NCBI RefSeq assembly: GCF_001427585.1
Contig: NZ_LMGY01000018.1
Location: 62,001 to 126,000, forward strand
Source of the DNA: Pseudoxanthomonas sp. Root630
Lineage (GTDB): Bacteria > Pseudomonadota > Gammaproteobacteria > Xanthomonadales > Xanthomonadaceae
DNA: 64,000 bases
Direction of reading: 5' to 3'
Shown in pieces: positions 34,700 to 44,018 of the stretch (position 1 is the first letter of the stretch; each line of letters opens with the position of its first letter). Under the pieces are notes generated by a model. The model ran no database searches and was not told where the DNA came from. It was given only the letters and a program-made list of their open reading frames with translations. The position numbers and the translations under genes were made by a program.

Positions 34700-35563
34700 G
34701 TGACTGATTCCAAGCATGTTGTCGACCGGCCTCGCGCCCATGCCGTCCAGGGCAACCTCTCCCCGCACCCCCGCGTCCGCAACGTCATCGCCGTCGGGTC
34801 GGGCAAGGGTGGGGTAGGCAAGTCGACCACGGCGGTCAACCTGGCCCTGGCCCTGGCGGCCGAAGGGGCCAAGGTCGGGCTGCTGGATGCCGACGTGTAC
34901 GGCCCCAGCATCCCGGCCATGTTGGGCCTGTCGGGGCGACCGGACAGCCCGGACAACAAGTCGATCGAGCCGATGCGGGCGTTCGGGGTGGAGGCCATGT
35001 CCATCGGGCTGCTGGTCGACCAGGACACGCCGATGATCTGGCGCGGGCCGATGGCCACCTCGGCGCTGATGCAGTTGTTCAACGACACCCTCTGGGGCGA
35101 CCTGGACTACCTGCTGATCGACCTGCCGCCCGGCACGGGCGACATCCAGCTGACGCTGGCGCAGAAGATCCCGGTCGCAGGCGCCGTCATCGTCACCACC
35201 CCGCAGGACATCGCCACGCTGGATGCCAAGAAGGCGCTGAAGATGTTCGAGAAGGTCGAGGTGCCGGTGCTAGGCATCGTCGAGAACATGGCCGTGCACA
35301 CCTGCTCCCACTGCGGCCACGTGGAGCACCTGTTCGGGCAGGGGGGCGGTGAACGGATGGCGGCGCAATACGGTGTGCCGCTGCTGGGCTCGCTGCCGCT
35401 GGACATCGCCATCCGCGAGCAGGGCGACGCGGGCCAGCCGGTCGTGGTTGCCGCCCCCGATTCGGCGGTGGCGCAGGCTTACCGGCAGACGGCGCGGGTC
35501 ATGGCCGCAACGTTGGCCCAGCGCCCGCGCGCGCCGCTGTCCATCGTTTCCTCGCTGGTCTAG
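34700..35563 (+). CDS. mrp: iron-sulfur cluster carrier ATPase Mrp/ApbC
   Basis: A 287-residue ParA-like P-loop ATPase that carries and delivers [4Fe-4S] clusters in the cytoplasm. It has the deviant Walker A VGSGKGGVGKST, LLDADVYGPSIPAMLG, LLIDLPPGTGD (Walker B region), VTTPQDIATLDAKKALKMF, VENMAVHTCSHCGH with the cluster-binding CxxC, and LGSLPLDIAIREQGDAGQP. The long N-terminal MIP18-like domain found in E. coli Mrp is absent, as in other short forms. The start is GTG at 34700. Confidence 0.95.
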   Translation: MTDSKHVVDRPRAHAVQGNLSPHPRVRNVIAVGSGKGGVGKSTTAVNLALALAAEGAKVGLLDADVYGPSIPAMLGLSGRPDSPDNKSIEPMRAFGVEAMSIGLLVDQDTPMIWRGPMATSALMQLFNDTLWGDLDYLLIDLPPGTGDIQLTLAQKIPVAGAVIVTTPQDIATLDAKKALKMFEKVEVPVLGIVENMAVHTCSHCGHVEHLFGQGGGERMAAQYGVPLLGSLPLDIAIREQGDAGQPVVVAAPDSAVAQAYRQTARVMAATLAQRPRAPLSIVSSLV

Positions 35564-35597
35564 CCCGTCGGCGCAGACGGCGGGCCGGGGCCCGCCC

Positions 35598-35603
35598 TAC
35601 AAT
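35598..35603 (+). promoter_or_regulatory. -10 element before dcd
   Basis: TACAAT lies 56 bases before the dcd ATG, just after the mrp stop. The -35 region is not recognisable. Confidence 0.4.
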
Positions 35604-35659
35604 TCCCCGTCCGCCGCGCGCAGCCCGCACGGCCTTCGCCCCACCAGACCAGGATTTGC

Positions 35660-36247
35660 ATGAGCATCAAGAGCGACCGTTGGATCCGCCGCATGGCCGA
35701 GCAACAGGGCATGATCGAGCCGTTCGAGCCGGGCCAGGTGAAGTTCGCCAACAAGGGCGGAGCCGATGGCGAGCGCATCGTCAGCTACGGCACGTCCAGT
35801 TACGGCTACGACGTGCGTTGCTCGCGCGAGTTCAAGGTGTTCACCAACATCAACTCCACGATCGTCGACCCCAAGCACTTCGACCCGAAGAGCTTCGTGG
35901 ACATCGAGGCCGACGAGTGCATCATCCCGCCCAACAGCTTCGCGCTGGCGCGCACGGTGGAGTTCTTCCGCATCCCGCGCGACACACTGGTGGTGTGCCT
36001 GGGCAAGAGCACCTACGCGCGCTGCGGCATCATCGTCAACGTCACTCCGCTCGAGCCGGAGTGGGAAGGCCACGTGACGCTGGAGTTCAGTAACACCACG
36101 CCGCTGCCGGCGCGCATCTACGCGAACGAAGGCGTCGCGCAGATGCTGTTCTTCCAGTCCGATGCCGACGACGTCTGCGAAACCAGCTACAAGGATCGCG
36201 GCGGCAAGTACCAGGGCCAGACCGGCGTGACGCTGCCGCGCACCTGA
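35660..36247 (+). CDS. dcd: dCTP deaminase
   Basis: Dcd converts dCTP to dUTP, the main source of dUMP for thymidylate synthesis in many gammaproteobacteria. The 195-residue trimeric enzyme shows [36 protein letters not shown], FVLIxP-type text as [62 protein letters not shown] with the catalytic Glu, and the C-terminal [11 protein letters not shown] lid that folds over the nucleotide. The length is normal. Confidence 0.97.
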   Translation: MSIKSDRWIRRMAEQQGMIEPFEPGQVKFANKGGADGERIVSYGTSSYGYDVRCSREFKVFTNINSTIVDPKHFDPKSFVDIEADECIIPPNSFALARTVEFFRIPRDTLVVCLGKSTYARCGIIVNVTPLEPEWEGHVTLEFSNTTPLPARIYANEGVAQMLFFQSDADDVCETSYKDRGGKYQGQTGVTLPRT

Positions 36248-36298
36248 TGTCGCTGGCCCCGTGAATCGGCGTCGTCGCGTCTCTCGCAACCCGTCGGG

Positions 36299-38050
36299 AT
36301 GTCGGCGATGAACGACGTCGCCGGCGTCTACGAATGCCTGCGTCAGGGGCGGGCGGAGGATGCCGCCGCCATGTTGGACGGACTGCTGAAGCAGGCCCCG
36401 ACGGAGGCCGCCCTGCATCGTGCCCGGGCCGTGCTGGCGCAGCACGCCGGCCGAAGCGACGAAGCACTCGACGCCCTGCGTACCGCCGTCGGGTTGGCGC
36501 CGGACGCCTTCGCACTGCACATGGAACTTGGGCAGTTGCTGGCGACACGGCAGCAGGTGGACGAGGCGGCGTCCGTATTCACGCGGGCCGCTCGCCTGAA
36601 GCCGGACGTGCCGGACGCCTGGTACCTGTTGGGCATGAGTTTGTACCAGGGCCGTCGCGATGCCGAGGCGCTCCCTGCATTCGCCAGGGCCCATGCGCTG
36701 GCACCCGGGCAGCCGACGATCATGCGTGCGTTGGCGGAGACCCACCTTGCGCTGGAACAGCACGCTGAAGCCTTGGGGCTGTATGAGCGGCTGATCGAAA
36801 GCGGGCGGGATGCGGACGGCTCATTATCCTTGCGCCGCGCGCAGTGCCTGCGCCGCACGGGGGCGATCGCAGGCGCGCTGGAGGTGGCGGAGCAGGGCGT
36901 AGCCCGTTTCGACGCAGAGCCAGCGCTGTGGCTGGAGGTGGGCGGCCTTCACGAGGATCTTGGCAACGAGGAACAGGCCCAGGCCGCGTACGCGCGTGCC
37001 CATGCGTTGCGTCCGCGCTGGGGCGACCCGGTGGCCTGTCTGGTGGCGTTGCTGCGCGAGCGCACGCCGGGGCCGTGGGTCCAGACGGCCGAAGCCCTGT
37101 TGGGCGATGGCGGCTTGCCGGACCGCGAGCAGGCGTACCTGCACTATGTGCTGGGCAAGCGTGAAGACACGCGTGGCGACCATGTCGCCGCCGCCCGGCA
37201 CTGGAGTGCCGCCAATGCGCTGCGGCGACGCAGCGACGGCGTGTTCGATCGCGAGGCCTATACCCGCAGCATCGAGCAGACGATCGCCTCGTTCGATGCG
37301 GCGACCCTGCGCGCGCGTGGGGGCACGCGCAGGCAGCCGGACGAACCGAAGCCTGTTTTCGTCCTGGGCGTACCGCGTAGCGGCACGACGTTGGTTGAGC
37401 AGGTGCTGGCTGCGCATCCGCAGGTGCATGGGTGCGGCGAACTCTCCGGAATCCCGTCCATTGCGCAGGCGCTGGCGACCTGGGCCGGATTGCGCTGGCC
37501 GCAGGACGCCGGCAAGGTGCCGGGCGAATGGCTGCGAGACCGCGCGCACCGGTACCTGCGCGATGCGGCGTCGCAGGCGCCTGCCGGGGTGGCGTGGCTG
37601 GTGGACAAGCAGCCCTACAACGTCCCGCACATCGGATTGCTGTCGATGCTGTTCGCCGATGCGCGGGTGGTGTGGTGCAGGCGCGATCCGCGGGACGTGG
37701 CGCTGTCGATCTATGGAGAAAGCTTCTCGCCGCAATCCCGTCACGCCACCGACCTGGACGATATCCGCTTCTTCATGGAAGGCCAGGAGCGGCTGATGCG
37801 CCACTGGTGCGCGGTGTCGCCGCTGCCGGTGCTCGACATGCGCTATGAAGACCTGGTGGTCCATACGGAAACGCAGTCCCGGCGGCTGCTTGAATTCGTT
37901 GGCGTGCCGTGGGACCCGCGTTGCCTGGACTTCCATGCGGCGGACCGGCCGGTACAGACACTCAGTCGCTGGCAGGTGCGCCAGCCCGTGCACGCGCGCT
38001 CGGTGGGGCGCTGGCGGCACTACCCCTTCTGGTTCGGCGCCGAACCTTAG
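36299..38050 (+). CDS. TPR-repeat sulfotransferase
   Basis: A 583-residue two-part protein. About residues 1-250 form tetratricopeptide repeats (for example AALHRARAVLAQHAGRSDEALDALRTAVGLAPDAFAL). From about 345 there is a sulfotransferase domain with the PAPS 5'-phosphosulfate loop VLGVPRSGTTLVEQVLAAHP, VDKQPYNVPHIGLLSMLFADARVVWCRRDPRDVALSIYGESF with the 3'-phosphate-binding region, and YEDLVVHTETQSRRLLEFVGVPW. Such TPR-sulfotransferases are frequent in Xanthomonadaceae; acceptors are unknown, and tyrosine residues or glycans are guesses. No signal peptide is visible. It follows dcd by 51 bases. Confidence 0.87.
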   Translation: MSAMNDVAGVYECLRQGRAEDAAAMLDGLLKQAPTEAALHRARAVLAQHAGRSDEALDALRTAVGLAPDAFALHMELGQLLATRQQVDEAASVFTRAARLKPDVPDAWYLLGMSLYQGRRDAEALPAFARAHALAPGQPTIMRALAETHLALEQHAEALGLYERLIESGRDADGSLSLRRAQCLRRTGAIAGALEVAEQGVARFDAEPALWLEVGGLHEDLGNEEQAQAAYARAHALRPRWGDPVACLVALLRERTPGPWVQTAEALLGDGGLPDREQAYLHYVLGKREDTRGDHVAAARHWSAANALRRRSDGVFDREAYTRSIEQTIASFDAATLRARGGTRRQPDEPKPVFVLGVPRSGTTLVEQVLAAHPQVHGCGELSGIPSIAQALATWAGLRWPQDAGKVPGEWLRDRAHRYLRDAASQAPAGVAWLVDKQPYNVPHIGLLSMLFADARVVWCRRDPRDVALSIYGESFSPQSRHATDLDDIRFFMEGQERLMRHWCAVSPLPVLDMRYEDLVVHTETQSRRLLEFVGVPWDPRCLDFHAADRPVQTLSRWQVRQPVHARSVGRWRHYPFWFGAEP

Positions 38051-38068
38051 CCCGGAGGTGGGCAGGGA

Positions 38069-38476
38069 TCACGCCAGGCGTTGCCGCCAGGCTTCAATCC
38101 GGGCCTCGAGCGCCGCGGGAGCATGCCGAACGGCGCTCCCGCTTCCCCACACCGGTCCTGGCCACGCGGCATCGCCTTCGTGGCGTCCCACCAGGTGCAC
38201 ATGCAGCTGGCGCACGATGTTGCCGAGCGCGCCGATGTTGAGTTTCTCCACGCCGGCCTGCGTGCGGATCAGCTGCCCGGCCTGGTTGATCTCCGCGAGC
38301 AACAGGCGTTGCTGCCCGCCGTCCAGTTCCAGCCATTCGCTGATTCCGTTGACACGCGGGACCAGTACCAGCCAGGGAAAGCGCGTGTCGTCCATCAGCC
38401 GGACCTGCGACAGCGGCCCGTCGGCGATGAAGGCGCTGTCGGCGGCCAGGCGGGGATCGAGGACGAAGTCGGTCAT
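38069..38476 (-). CDS. HIT domain protein
   Basis: A 135-residue histidine-triad protein. The nucleotide-binding triad is RQLHVHLVGRH (HxHxxxxH), preceded by LMDDTRFPWLVLVPR and VEKLNIGALGNIV. HIT enzymes hydrolyse nucleoside phosphoramidates or dinucleotides; the substrate here is unknown. The gene start overlaps the stop of the dienelactone hydrolase gene by 4 bases (ATGA), so the two are translationally coupled. The end lies 18 bases from the convergent sulfotransferase gene. Confidence 0.9.
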   Translation of the reverse strand: MTDFVLDPRLAADSAFIADGPLSQVRLMDDTRFPWLVLVPRVNGISEWLELDGGQQRLLLAEINQAGQLIRTQAGVEKLNIGALGNIVRQLHVHLVGRHEGDAAWPGPVWGSGSAVRHAPAALEARIEAWRQRLA

Positions 38477-39132
38477 GCGAGGTTCCGTGCGAAGAAATCG
38501 AGCGTGCGTTCGCGCGCCAGGCGCGCACTGAGGGGATCGTAGTCGGCGCGCAGGTCGCAGTTGAAGCCATGCCCGGCCGGATAGCTGAAGACCTGCATCT
38601 GCGGCAGCGCGTCCCGGTGGGCCTGGACCATCTCGGGTGGGATGGAAGTGTCCCGTTCGCCGAAGTGGAACATCACCGGCGCGCGCGGGGTTTCCTCCAG
38701 GAAAGGCAGGTTGCGCGCCCCGTAGTAGCTGACGGAAGGCAGCCCCAGTCGCAGTGCGGCAAGCAGGGCGACGGTGCCGCCCCAGCAATAGCCCACGGTG
38801 CCCACCCGGCCGTGGGCTGCCAGCGTATCGGCGGCGGCGCGGGTGATGTCCGCGGCGCGTTCCAGCCCCAGTGCCGTGATCAGGGCCTTGCCGCGCGCGA
38901 TGCCGTCGGCGTCGTAGTCCAGTTCCACACCGGATTCGATCGGGTCGAAGTAGGCCGGCGCGAGCGCGATGTAACCCTCCCGCGCGAAGCCTTCGGCCAC
39001 GGTGCGGATGTGCGGATTGACGCCGAAGATCTCCTGCACCACGACCAGCGCGCCGCGCGGCGGGCCCTCTGGATCGGCACGCCAGGCGTGGATGCGGCCA
39101 TGCGGGGACTCGAAGGGCAGCCATTGGCCCAT
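38473..39132 (-). CDS. dienelactone hydrolase family protein
   Basis: A 219-residue alpha/beta hydrolase. It has VVVQEIFGVNPHIRTVAEGFAREGYIALAPAYFD, the cysteine nucleophile elbow VGYCWGGTVAL with Cys116, the acid Asp161 in HFGERDTSIP and His188 in YPAGHGFNC, the classic Cys-Asp-His triad of carboxymethylenebutenolidase-like enzymes. No aromatic degradation genes are nearby, so the true substrate is open. The ATG at 39132 begins the conserved region. Confidence 0.92.
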   Translation of the reverse strand: MGQWLPFESPHGRIHAWRADPEGPPRGALVVVQEIFGVNPHIRTVAEGFAREGYIALAPAYFDPIESGVELDYDADGIARGKALITALGLERAADITRAAADTLAAHGRVGTVGYCWGGTVALLAALRLGLPSVSYYGARNLPFLEETPRAPVMFHFGERDTSIPPEMVQAHRDALPQMQVFSYPAGHGFNCDLRADYDPLSARLARERTLDFFARNLA

Positions 39133-39240
39133 GGGTGCGATCCGGTCGTGGGAGCGCAACAGTGTAGGCGGCGCGGGGTAGGGCCGCGTGCAGGAAGCGC
39201 CCGCTGAACGGTCCAGCCAGGCCTGCCGATGGGCGGGAGC

Positions 39241-39246
39241 TATAAT
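39241..39246 (+). promoter_or_regulatory. TATAAT -10 element of rimO
   Basis: A perfect TATAAT lies 33 bases before the rimO ATG. No good -35 is visible at 16-18 bases. Confidence 0.5.
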
Positions 39247-39279
39247 CCGCGGCCCCGTACACGCCGCCGCCGTACTCCC

Positions 39280-40641
39280 ATGTCCCTGCAGAACCCCAAG
39301 GTGGGCTTCGTCAGCCTCGGCTGCCCGAAAGCCCTGGTCGATTCCGAACGCATCCTCACCCAGCTCCGCGTGGAGGGATACGACATCGTGCCGACCTACG
39401 ATGCGGCGGACGTGGTGGTGGTGAACACCTGCGGCTTCATCGATTCCGCAGTGGCCGAATCGCTCGACGCCATCGGCGAGGCGATGAGCGAGAACGGCAA
39501 GGTCATCGTCACCGGCTGCCTGGGCAAGCGCCCGGAGCAGATCCGCGAGCAGTATCCGGATGTGCTGGCGATCAGCGGTCCGCAGGACTACCAGAGCGTG
39601 ATGGAAGCACTGCACGCCGCCCTGCCGCCCAAGCACGATCCCTTCGTCGACCTGGTACCGGACTACGGCGTCAAGCTGACGCCGCGCCACTACGCATACC
39701 TGAAGATTTCCGAGGGCTGCAACCACCGCTGCAGCTTCTGCATCATCCCGTCGATGCGCGGCGACCTGGTGTCGCGCCCGGTCGATGACGTACTGCGCGA
39801 GGCCGAGCGCCTGGTGCGCGGCGGCGTGAAGGAATTGCTGGTGGTCTCGCAGGACACGTCGGCCTATGGCGTGGACGTGAAGTACGCCGAACGCGAGTGG
39901 CGCGGCAAGGTGTACCAGACGCGCATGAAGGCGCTGTGCGAAGGCCTGGGCGAACTCGATGCCTGGGTGCGCATGCACTATGTCTACCCGTACCCGCACG
40001 TCGACGACGTGATCCCGCTGATGGCCGAGGGCAAGGTGCTGCCCTACCTGGACATCCCGTTCCAGCACGCCAGCCCGCGCATCCTCAAGCTGATGAAGCG
40101 CCCGGGCGCCGTCGACAAGACGTTGGAGCGCGTGAAGCGCTGGCGCTCGATCAGCCCCGACATCACCCTGCGCTCGACCTTCATCGTCGGCTTCCCCGGC
40201 GAGACCGACCAGGAATTCGAGGAGCTGTTGCAGTTCCTCGATGAAGCGCAACTCGACCGCGTCGGTGCGTTCGCCTACTCGCCGGTCGAAGGCGCGGCGG
40301 CCAACCTGTTGCCGGATCCGGTGCCAGAAGAAGTGAAGCAGGAGCGTCTGGCGCGTTTCATGGAGAAGCAGGCGGAGATCTCCGCCGCGCGCCTCGAAGC
40401 GAAGATCGGCACCGTGCAGCAGTGCCTGGTGGATCTGATCGAGGACGATATCGCCGTCGCGCGCTCGAAGGCCGATGCGCCGGAGATCGATGGACTGGTG
40501 CATATCCAGAACGGCGGCGAACTGGGCCTGCGCGTCGGCCAGTTCGTCGACGTGGAGATCACCGAGAGCGACGAGCACGACCTGATCGGCGATGCCATCG
40601 TCGAGACGGCGGGCACGTCGCTCGAAATCAAGGTGCTGTGA
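39280..40641 (+). CDS. rimO: ribosomal protein S12 methylthiotransferase RimO
   Basis: RimO is a radical-SAM enzyme that methylthiolates a conserved aspartate of ribosomal protein S12. The 453-residue protein has the N-terminal UPF0004 domain with cluster ligands Cys15 ([12 protein letters not shown]), Cys51 (NTCGFIDSA) and Cys80 (VTGCLGKRP). The radical-SAM motif is Cys147-x3-Cys151-x2-Cys154 ([17 protein letters not shown]). The C-terminal TRAM domain follows from about 385. The ATG at 39280 is chosen because upstream in-frame codons cover the promoter. Confidence 0.97.
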   Translation: MSLQNPKVGFVSLGCPKALVDSERILTQLRVEGYDIVPTYDAADVVVVNTCGFIDSAVAESLDAIGEAMSENGKVIVTGCLGKRPEQIREQYPDVLAISGPQDYQSVMEALHAALPPKHDPFVDLVPDYGVKLTPRHYAYLKISEGCNHRCSFCIIPSMRGDLVSRPVDDVLREAERLVRGGVKELLVVSQDTSAYGVDVKYAEREWRGKVYQTRMKALCEGLGELDAWVRMHYVYPYPHVDDVIPLMAEGKVLPYLDIPFQHASPRILKLMKRPGAVDKTLERVKRWRSISPDITLRSTFIVGFPGETDQEFEELLQFLDEAQLDRVGAFAYSPVEGAAANLLPDPVPEEVKQERLARFMEKQAEISAARLEAKIGTVQQCLVDLIEDDIAVARSKADAPEIDGLVHIQNGGELGLRVGQFVDVEITESDEHDLIGDAIVETAGTSLEIKVL

Positions 40642-41465
40642 CCGCGTCAGCGGCCGGAATCCACGCTGGCAACGGCCAGCGTCGCTTTGCCGCCCCGTTG
40701 CGTGGACAGGTGGATGCCGCATGTTTCCAGCATCCCTTGTTCGACGGATACGGCGAGTATCTGGACCTGGCGACGGCCGCGGGCTGGCCGGGGATCGAAG
40801 CCCTCAATGCGCGGATGCCGCTGTCCGGGCCCCGCTTCGCGAGGCAGGACGCGGCCCTGCTCGCCGACGGGCTGCACTACGAAGCGCGGATCGCACAAGG
40901 ATGCATCGCCACCCGGGCGGAGAACTGGCACGACCTGTTCAACGCCCTGGTCTGGATGCGTCACCCGGCCCTCAAGCTTGCGCTCAACCAGCAGCAGTGC
41001 CTGCACATCGCGCGGATGGGTACGCGTGACCGCAGTCCTGCGCAGCAGGCGCTGACCCAGTTCGATGAAAGCGGCGTCATCGTGCAGGTGCGCGATGCGA
41101 CGCTGCTGGACCTGTGGGACCGGCACGACTGGCCGTCGCTGTTCCATGCGAACGCCGGGCGCTGGCGCAACGGCGACATCGCGGTGGCGGCCGTGGTGGG
41201 GCATGCGCTGATGGAACAGGTGCTGGTGCCGGGACGCCTGCTGGTCGGCAAGTGCCTGGTGGTACTCGGCGATCCGGCAGACGCGCTCAAGCACGTGGTC
41301 GAATCGATTTCAGCGGGCGCGATCCTCGCTGCGCCAACAGAGCTGCGTCCGCTGCCACTGGCCGGTATCCCCGGGTGGCACGCAGCACAGGGCGCAGCGT
41401 TCTATGCGCAAGAGGACTACTTCCGGCCGTTGCGGGAAGGTCGCGTCTACCCGCGACCGGTGTGA
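40638..41465 (+). CDS. DUF3025 protein
   Basis: A 275-residue protein of the DUF3025 family, with no known function. The recognisable block is [26 protein letters not shown], with [27 protein letters not shown] after it and [22 protein letters not shown] later. The start is GTG at 40638, whose TG is shared with the TGA stop of rimO (GTGA), so translation is coupled. There is no signal peptide or membrane segment. The fixed link to rimO may be worth a comparison across genomes. Confidence 0.82.
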   Translation: MTASAAGIHAGNGQRRFAAPLRGQVDAACFQHPLFDGYGEYLDLATAAGWPGIEALNARMPLSGPRFARQDAALLADGLHYEARIAQGCIATRAENWHDLFNALVWMRHPALKLALNQQQCLHIARMGTRDRSPAQQALTQFDESGVIVQVRDATLLDLWDRHDWPSLFHANAGRWRNGDIAVAAVVGHALMEQVLVPGRLLVGKCLVVLGDPADALKHVVESISAGAILAAPTELRPLPLAGIPGWHAAQGAAFYAQEDYFRPLREGRVYPRPV

Positions 41466-41468
41466 GGA

Positions 41469-41972
41469 TCAGCTCGCGTAGCTGACATCCACCAGCACGA
41501 AGCGGGTGATCCCGCCGGGGAGTTCGACCGAGAATTCGTCGTCGATGCGCTTCTTCAACAACGCGCGCGCAAGCGGCGAATCGATGCTGATCCAACCGCG
41601 CGTCGCCTCGGTCTCGTCGGGACCGACGATGCGGTAACGCGAGGTTTCGCCGCTGGCGATGTTCTCCAGCTCGATGGTGGCGCCGAAGAACACGGCGTCG
41701 GGATCGCTGGGTGCGGTGTCGACCACGCGCAGCACTTCCAGGCGCTTGCTCAGGTAGCGCACGCGCCGGTCGATCTCGCCGAGCTGCTTCTTGCGGTAGG
41801 TGTACTCCGCGTTCTCGGAGCGGTCGCCTTCCGCAGCGGCAGCGGCCAAGGCCTTCACCACCTCGGGGCGGCGCATGCGCCACAGGTCGTCCAGTTCCGC
41901 CTTGAGCCGGTCGTGGCCTTCGCGGGTGATCAGGGCGGTGCTTTTCTCGCCCGGCGGGCGCCAGCGCGACAC
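41469..41972 (-). CDS. greB: transcription elongation factor GreB
   Basis: GreB binds the RNA polymerase secondary channel and triggers cleavage of backtracked RNA. The 167-residue protein has the N-terminal coiled coil ([57 protein letters not shown]) with the acidic tip Asp-Arg-Ser-Glu-Asn-Ala-Glu, and the FKBP-like C-terminal domain ([34 protein letters not shown]). The basic patch and YLSKRLE favour GreB over GreA. It is convergent with the DUF3025 gene. Confidence 0.94.
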   Translation of the reverse strand: MSRWRPPGEKSTALITREGHDRLKAELDDLWRMRRPEVVKALAAAAAEGDRSENAEYTYRKKQLGEIDRRVRYLSKRLEVLRVVDTAPSDPDAVFFGATIELENIASGETSRYRIVGPDETEATRGWISIDSPLARALLKKRIDDEFSVELPGGITRFVLVDVSYAS

Positions 41973-41973
41973 G

Positions 41974-42372
41974 TCAGCGATCCCCGTCGGTGTCCGCGCG
42001 CCGCAGCGTGCGCCCGCGCGGATCCTCGATCGGTTCGATGCAGCTGCCCGCGGTCAGCACCAGCAGGTCGTCATCATGGATGGCGAACTCCTGGGGCTGC
42101 TGACCGTCGTCCGGCGTGAGCTGCACGCAGGTGCCGTTCCACGTCACCGACCAGCGGCCGGCGCTTTTCGGTGCCGCCTGCAGGTCGTCCTGGCAGTGCG
42201 CCTGCCGTGCATAGCGTCCGTCGGCACCCAGCTCGAGCAGCACGTCCTGTGATGTGCAGGACGCGGCCGGCAGGCTGCCGAAGAACGTGCCTGCGAACGT
42301 CGGTGGCGTCGGATTGGCGGCGGAAGCCGCCAGTGACAGCGCGCAGGCCAATGGTGCGAAGCGCCATTTCAT
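41974..42372 (-). CDS. NlpE-like small exported protein
   Basis: A 132-residue protein with a signal peptide ([15 protein letters not shown]). The mature part reads [36 protein letters not shown] and later [16 protein letters not shown], resembling the N-terminal domain of NlpE-type copper/envelope-stress lipoproteins. The usual paired-cysteine CxxC of that family is degenerate, and the signal lacks a proper lipobox. It lies 8 bases after the HerA-like ATPase gene and 1 base before greB. The assignment is by pattern only. Confidence 0.65.
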   Translation of the reverse strand: MKWRFAPLACALSLAASAANPTPPTFAGTFFGSLPAASCTSQDVLLELGADGRYARQAHCQDDLQAAPKSAGRWSVTWNGTCVQLTPDDGQQPQEFAIHDDDLLVLTAGSCIEPIEDPRGRTLRRADTDGDR

Positions 42373-42380
42373 GCGCGCGA

Positions 42381-43883
42381 TCAGCGGCGTCCGCCGAAAA
42401 TACTGCCCAGGATGCCGCGCACGATCTGGTTGCCCAGCTTGGTGCCGATGGTGCGCGTGGTCTGCTTGGCCATCGTCTCGATCATGCCCTGGCGACGCTT
42501 GGTGCCGAAGACGGCATCCTTCACCGTCTGGCCGAAGCCGCCGGCGTCGGGATCGTCCTGTGCGGTCTTGGCGGGCGGCGCCTGCGCGGCCTGCGTCGTG
42601 GCTTCGGCGCGCTGCGCCAGCATTTCCGCAGCGGATTCGCGGTCGACGCGGGTGTCGTACTTGCCGCCGACCGGGCTGCCGTTGCGTACCTGCTGGCGTT
42701 CGCCTTCGTTGATCGCACCCATGCGGCAGCGCGGCGGCGACACCATCGTCTGCTGCACGGGCGAGGGGATGCCCTTGTCCTGCAGCGTCGACACCAGCGC
42801 TTCGCCGGTGCCGAGCTTGGAAATCGCCTGGGCCACGTCGAGCTTGGGGTTCGGCACGAAGGTCTCGGCGGCGGTCTTCACCGCCTTCTGGTCGCGCGGC
42901 GTGAACGCACGCAGTGCATGCTGCACGCGATTGCCCAGCTGGCCGAGGATGTTGTCCGGCACGTCGTCGGGGAACTGCGAGCAGAAGTAGACGCCCACGC
43001 CCTTGGAGCGGATCAGCCGCACGACCTGTTCGATCCGCTGCTGCAACGCGGGCGGAGAATCGTCGAACAGCAGGTGCGCTTCGTCGAAGACGAACACGAG
43101 CTTGGGTTTGTCCAGGTCGCCGACTTCCGGCAGTGTCTCGAACAGCTCGGACAGCAGCCACAGCAGGAAGCTCGAGTACAGGCGCGGCTTCAGGATCAGC
43201 TGGTCCGCGGCGAGAATGCCGATCACGCCGCGGCCATCGGTGTTGGTGCGCATCAGGTCGGCCAGTTCCAGCGCCGGCTCGCCGAAGAACATCTCGCCAC
43301 CTTCCTGCTCCAGCCGCAGCAGCGCGCGCTGGATGGCGCCCACCGACTGCGTGCTGACCAGGCCGTAGCTGGTCGAAATGTCCTTGCGTTCGGCGGCGAC
43401 CAGGCCCAGCAGGGCACGCAGGTCTTCCAGGTCCAGCAGCAGCAGGCCGCGGTCGTCGGCGAGCTTGAACACGATGTCGAGCACGCCGCTCTGGGTGTCG
43501 TTGAGTTCGAGGATGCGCGAGAGCAGGGTGGGGCCCATCTCGCTGACGGTCGTGCGGACCGGATGGCCCAGCTTGCCGTAGAGGTCCCAGAAGATCACCG
43601 GATTCGCGCCCGGCGCGTAGTCGGCGATGCCGATGTCCTTCGCGCGTTGCAGCACCTTCTCGCTGCCGTCGCCCGCGGCGGCCAGCCCGGCCACGTCGCC
43701 CTTCACGTCGGCCATGAACACCGGCACGCCCATCCGCGAGAAGCCTTCCGCGAGCGTCATCAGCGTCACCGTCTTGCCGGTGCCGGTGGCGCCGGCCACC
43801 AGCCCATGGCGGTTGCCGAACTTCGGCTGCAGCGTGACCGGAATGTCGTCGGTGACGCCCTTGCCCAGCAGGATCGGATCCAT
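42381..43883 (-). CDS. HerA-like P-loop ATPase, DUF853 (YjgR) family
   Basis: A 500-residue protein of the DUF853/YjgR group, related to HerA/FtsK ATPases. Walker A is GATGTGKT at residues 31-38, followed by VPVFMADVKGDVAGLA. Walker B is KLVFVFDEAHLLF, with a sensor in GVGVYFCSQFPDDVPDNILGQLGNRVQHALRAF. The C-terminal tail is Gln/Ala-rich and ends in TKLGNQIVRGILGSIFGGRR. The cellular role is unknown. The ATG at 43883 is chosen as the conserved MDPILLGKG start; the open frame far upstream on this strand is an artefact opposite the transglycosylase gene. Confidence 0.9.
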   Translation of the reverse strand: MDPILLGKGVTDDIPVTLQPKFGNRHGLVAGATGTGKTVTLMTLAEGFSRMGVPVFMADVKGDVAGLAAAGDGSEKVLQRAKDIGIADYAPGANPVIFWDLYGKLGHPVRTTVSEMGPTLLSRILELNDTQSGVLDIVFKLADDRGLLLLDLEDLRALLGLVAAERKDISTSYGLVSTQSVGAIQRALLRLEQEGGEMFFGEPALELADLMRTNTDGRGVIGILAADQLILKPRLYSSFLLWLLSELFETLPEVGDLDKPKLVFVFDEAHLLFDDSPPALQQRIEQVVRLIRSKGVGVYFCSQFPDDVPDNILGQLGNRVQHALRAFTPRDQKAVKTAAETFVPNPKLDVAQAISKLGTGEALVSTLQDKGIPSPVQQTMVSPPRCRMGAINEGERQQVRNGSPVGGKYDTRVDRESAAEMLAQRAEATTQAAQAPPAKTAQDDPDAGGFGQTVKDAVFGTKRRQGMIETMAKQTTRTIGTKLGNQIVRGILGSIFGGRR

Positions 43884-44018
43884 GTTCAACCTCGCGTGAT
43901 GATGGCGCGATTCTAGCGGCAGGACATGAGCGGCGGTGCAACGTTCCATGACGCCCGACCTTGCCCGCAGCGCGCGGGCGGGGCTACCCTCCCGGCTCAC
44001 ACTCTGGATGCTCACCTG

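Noticed and set aside
37845-38531. Plus-strand frame crossing the sulfotransferase end into the HIT gene
   Set aside because: It is out of frame with the sulfotransferase and antisense to the HIT gene, and has no motif or ribosome site.
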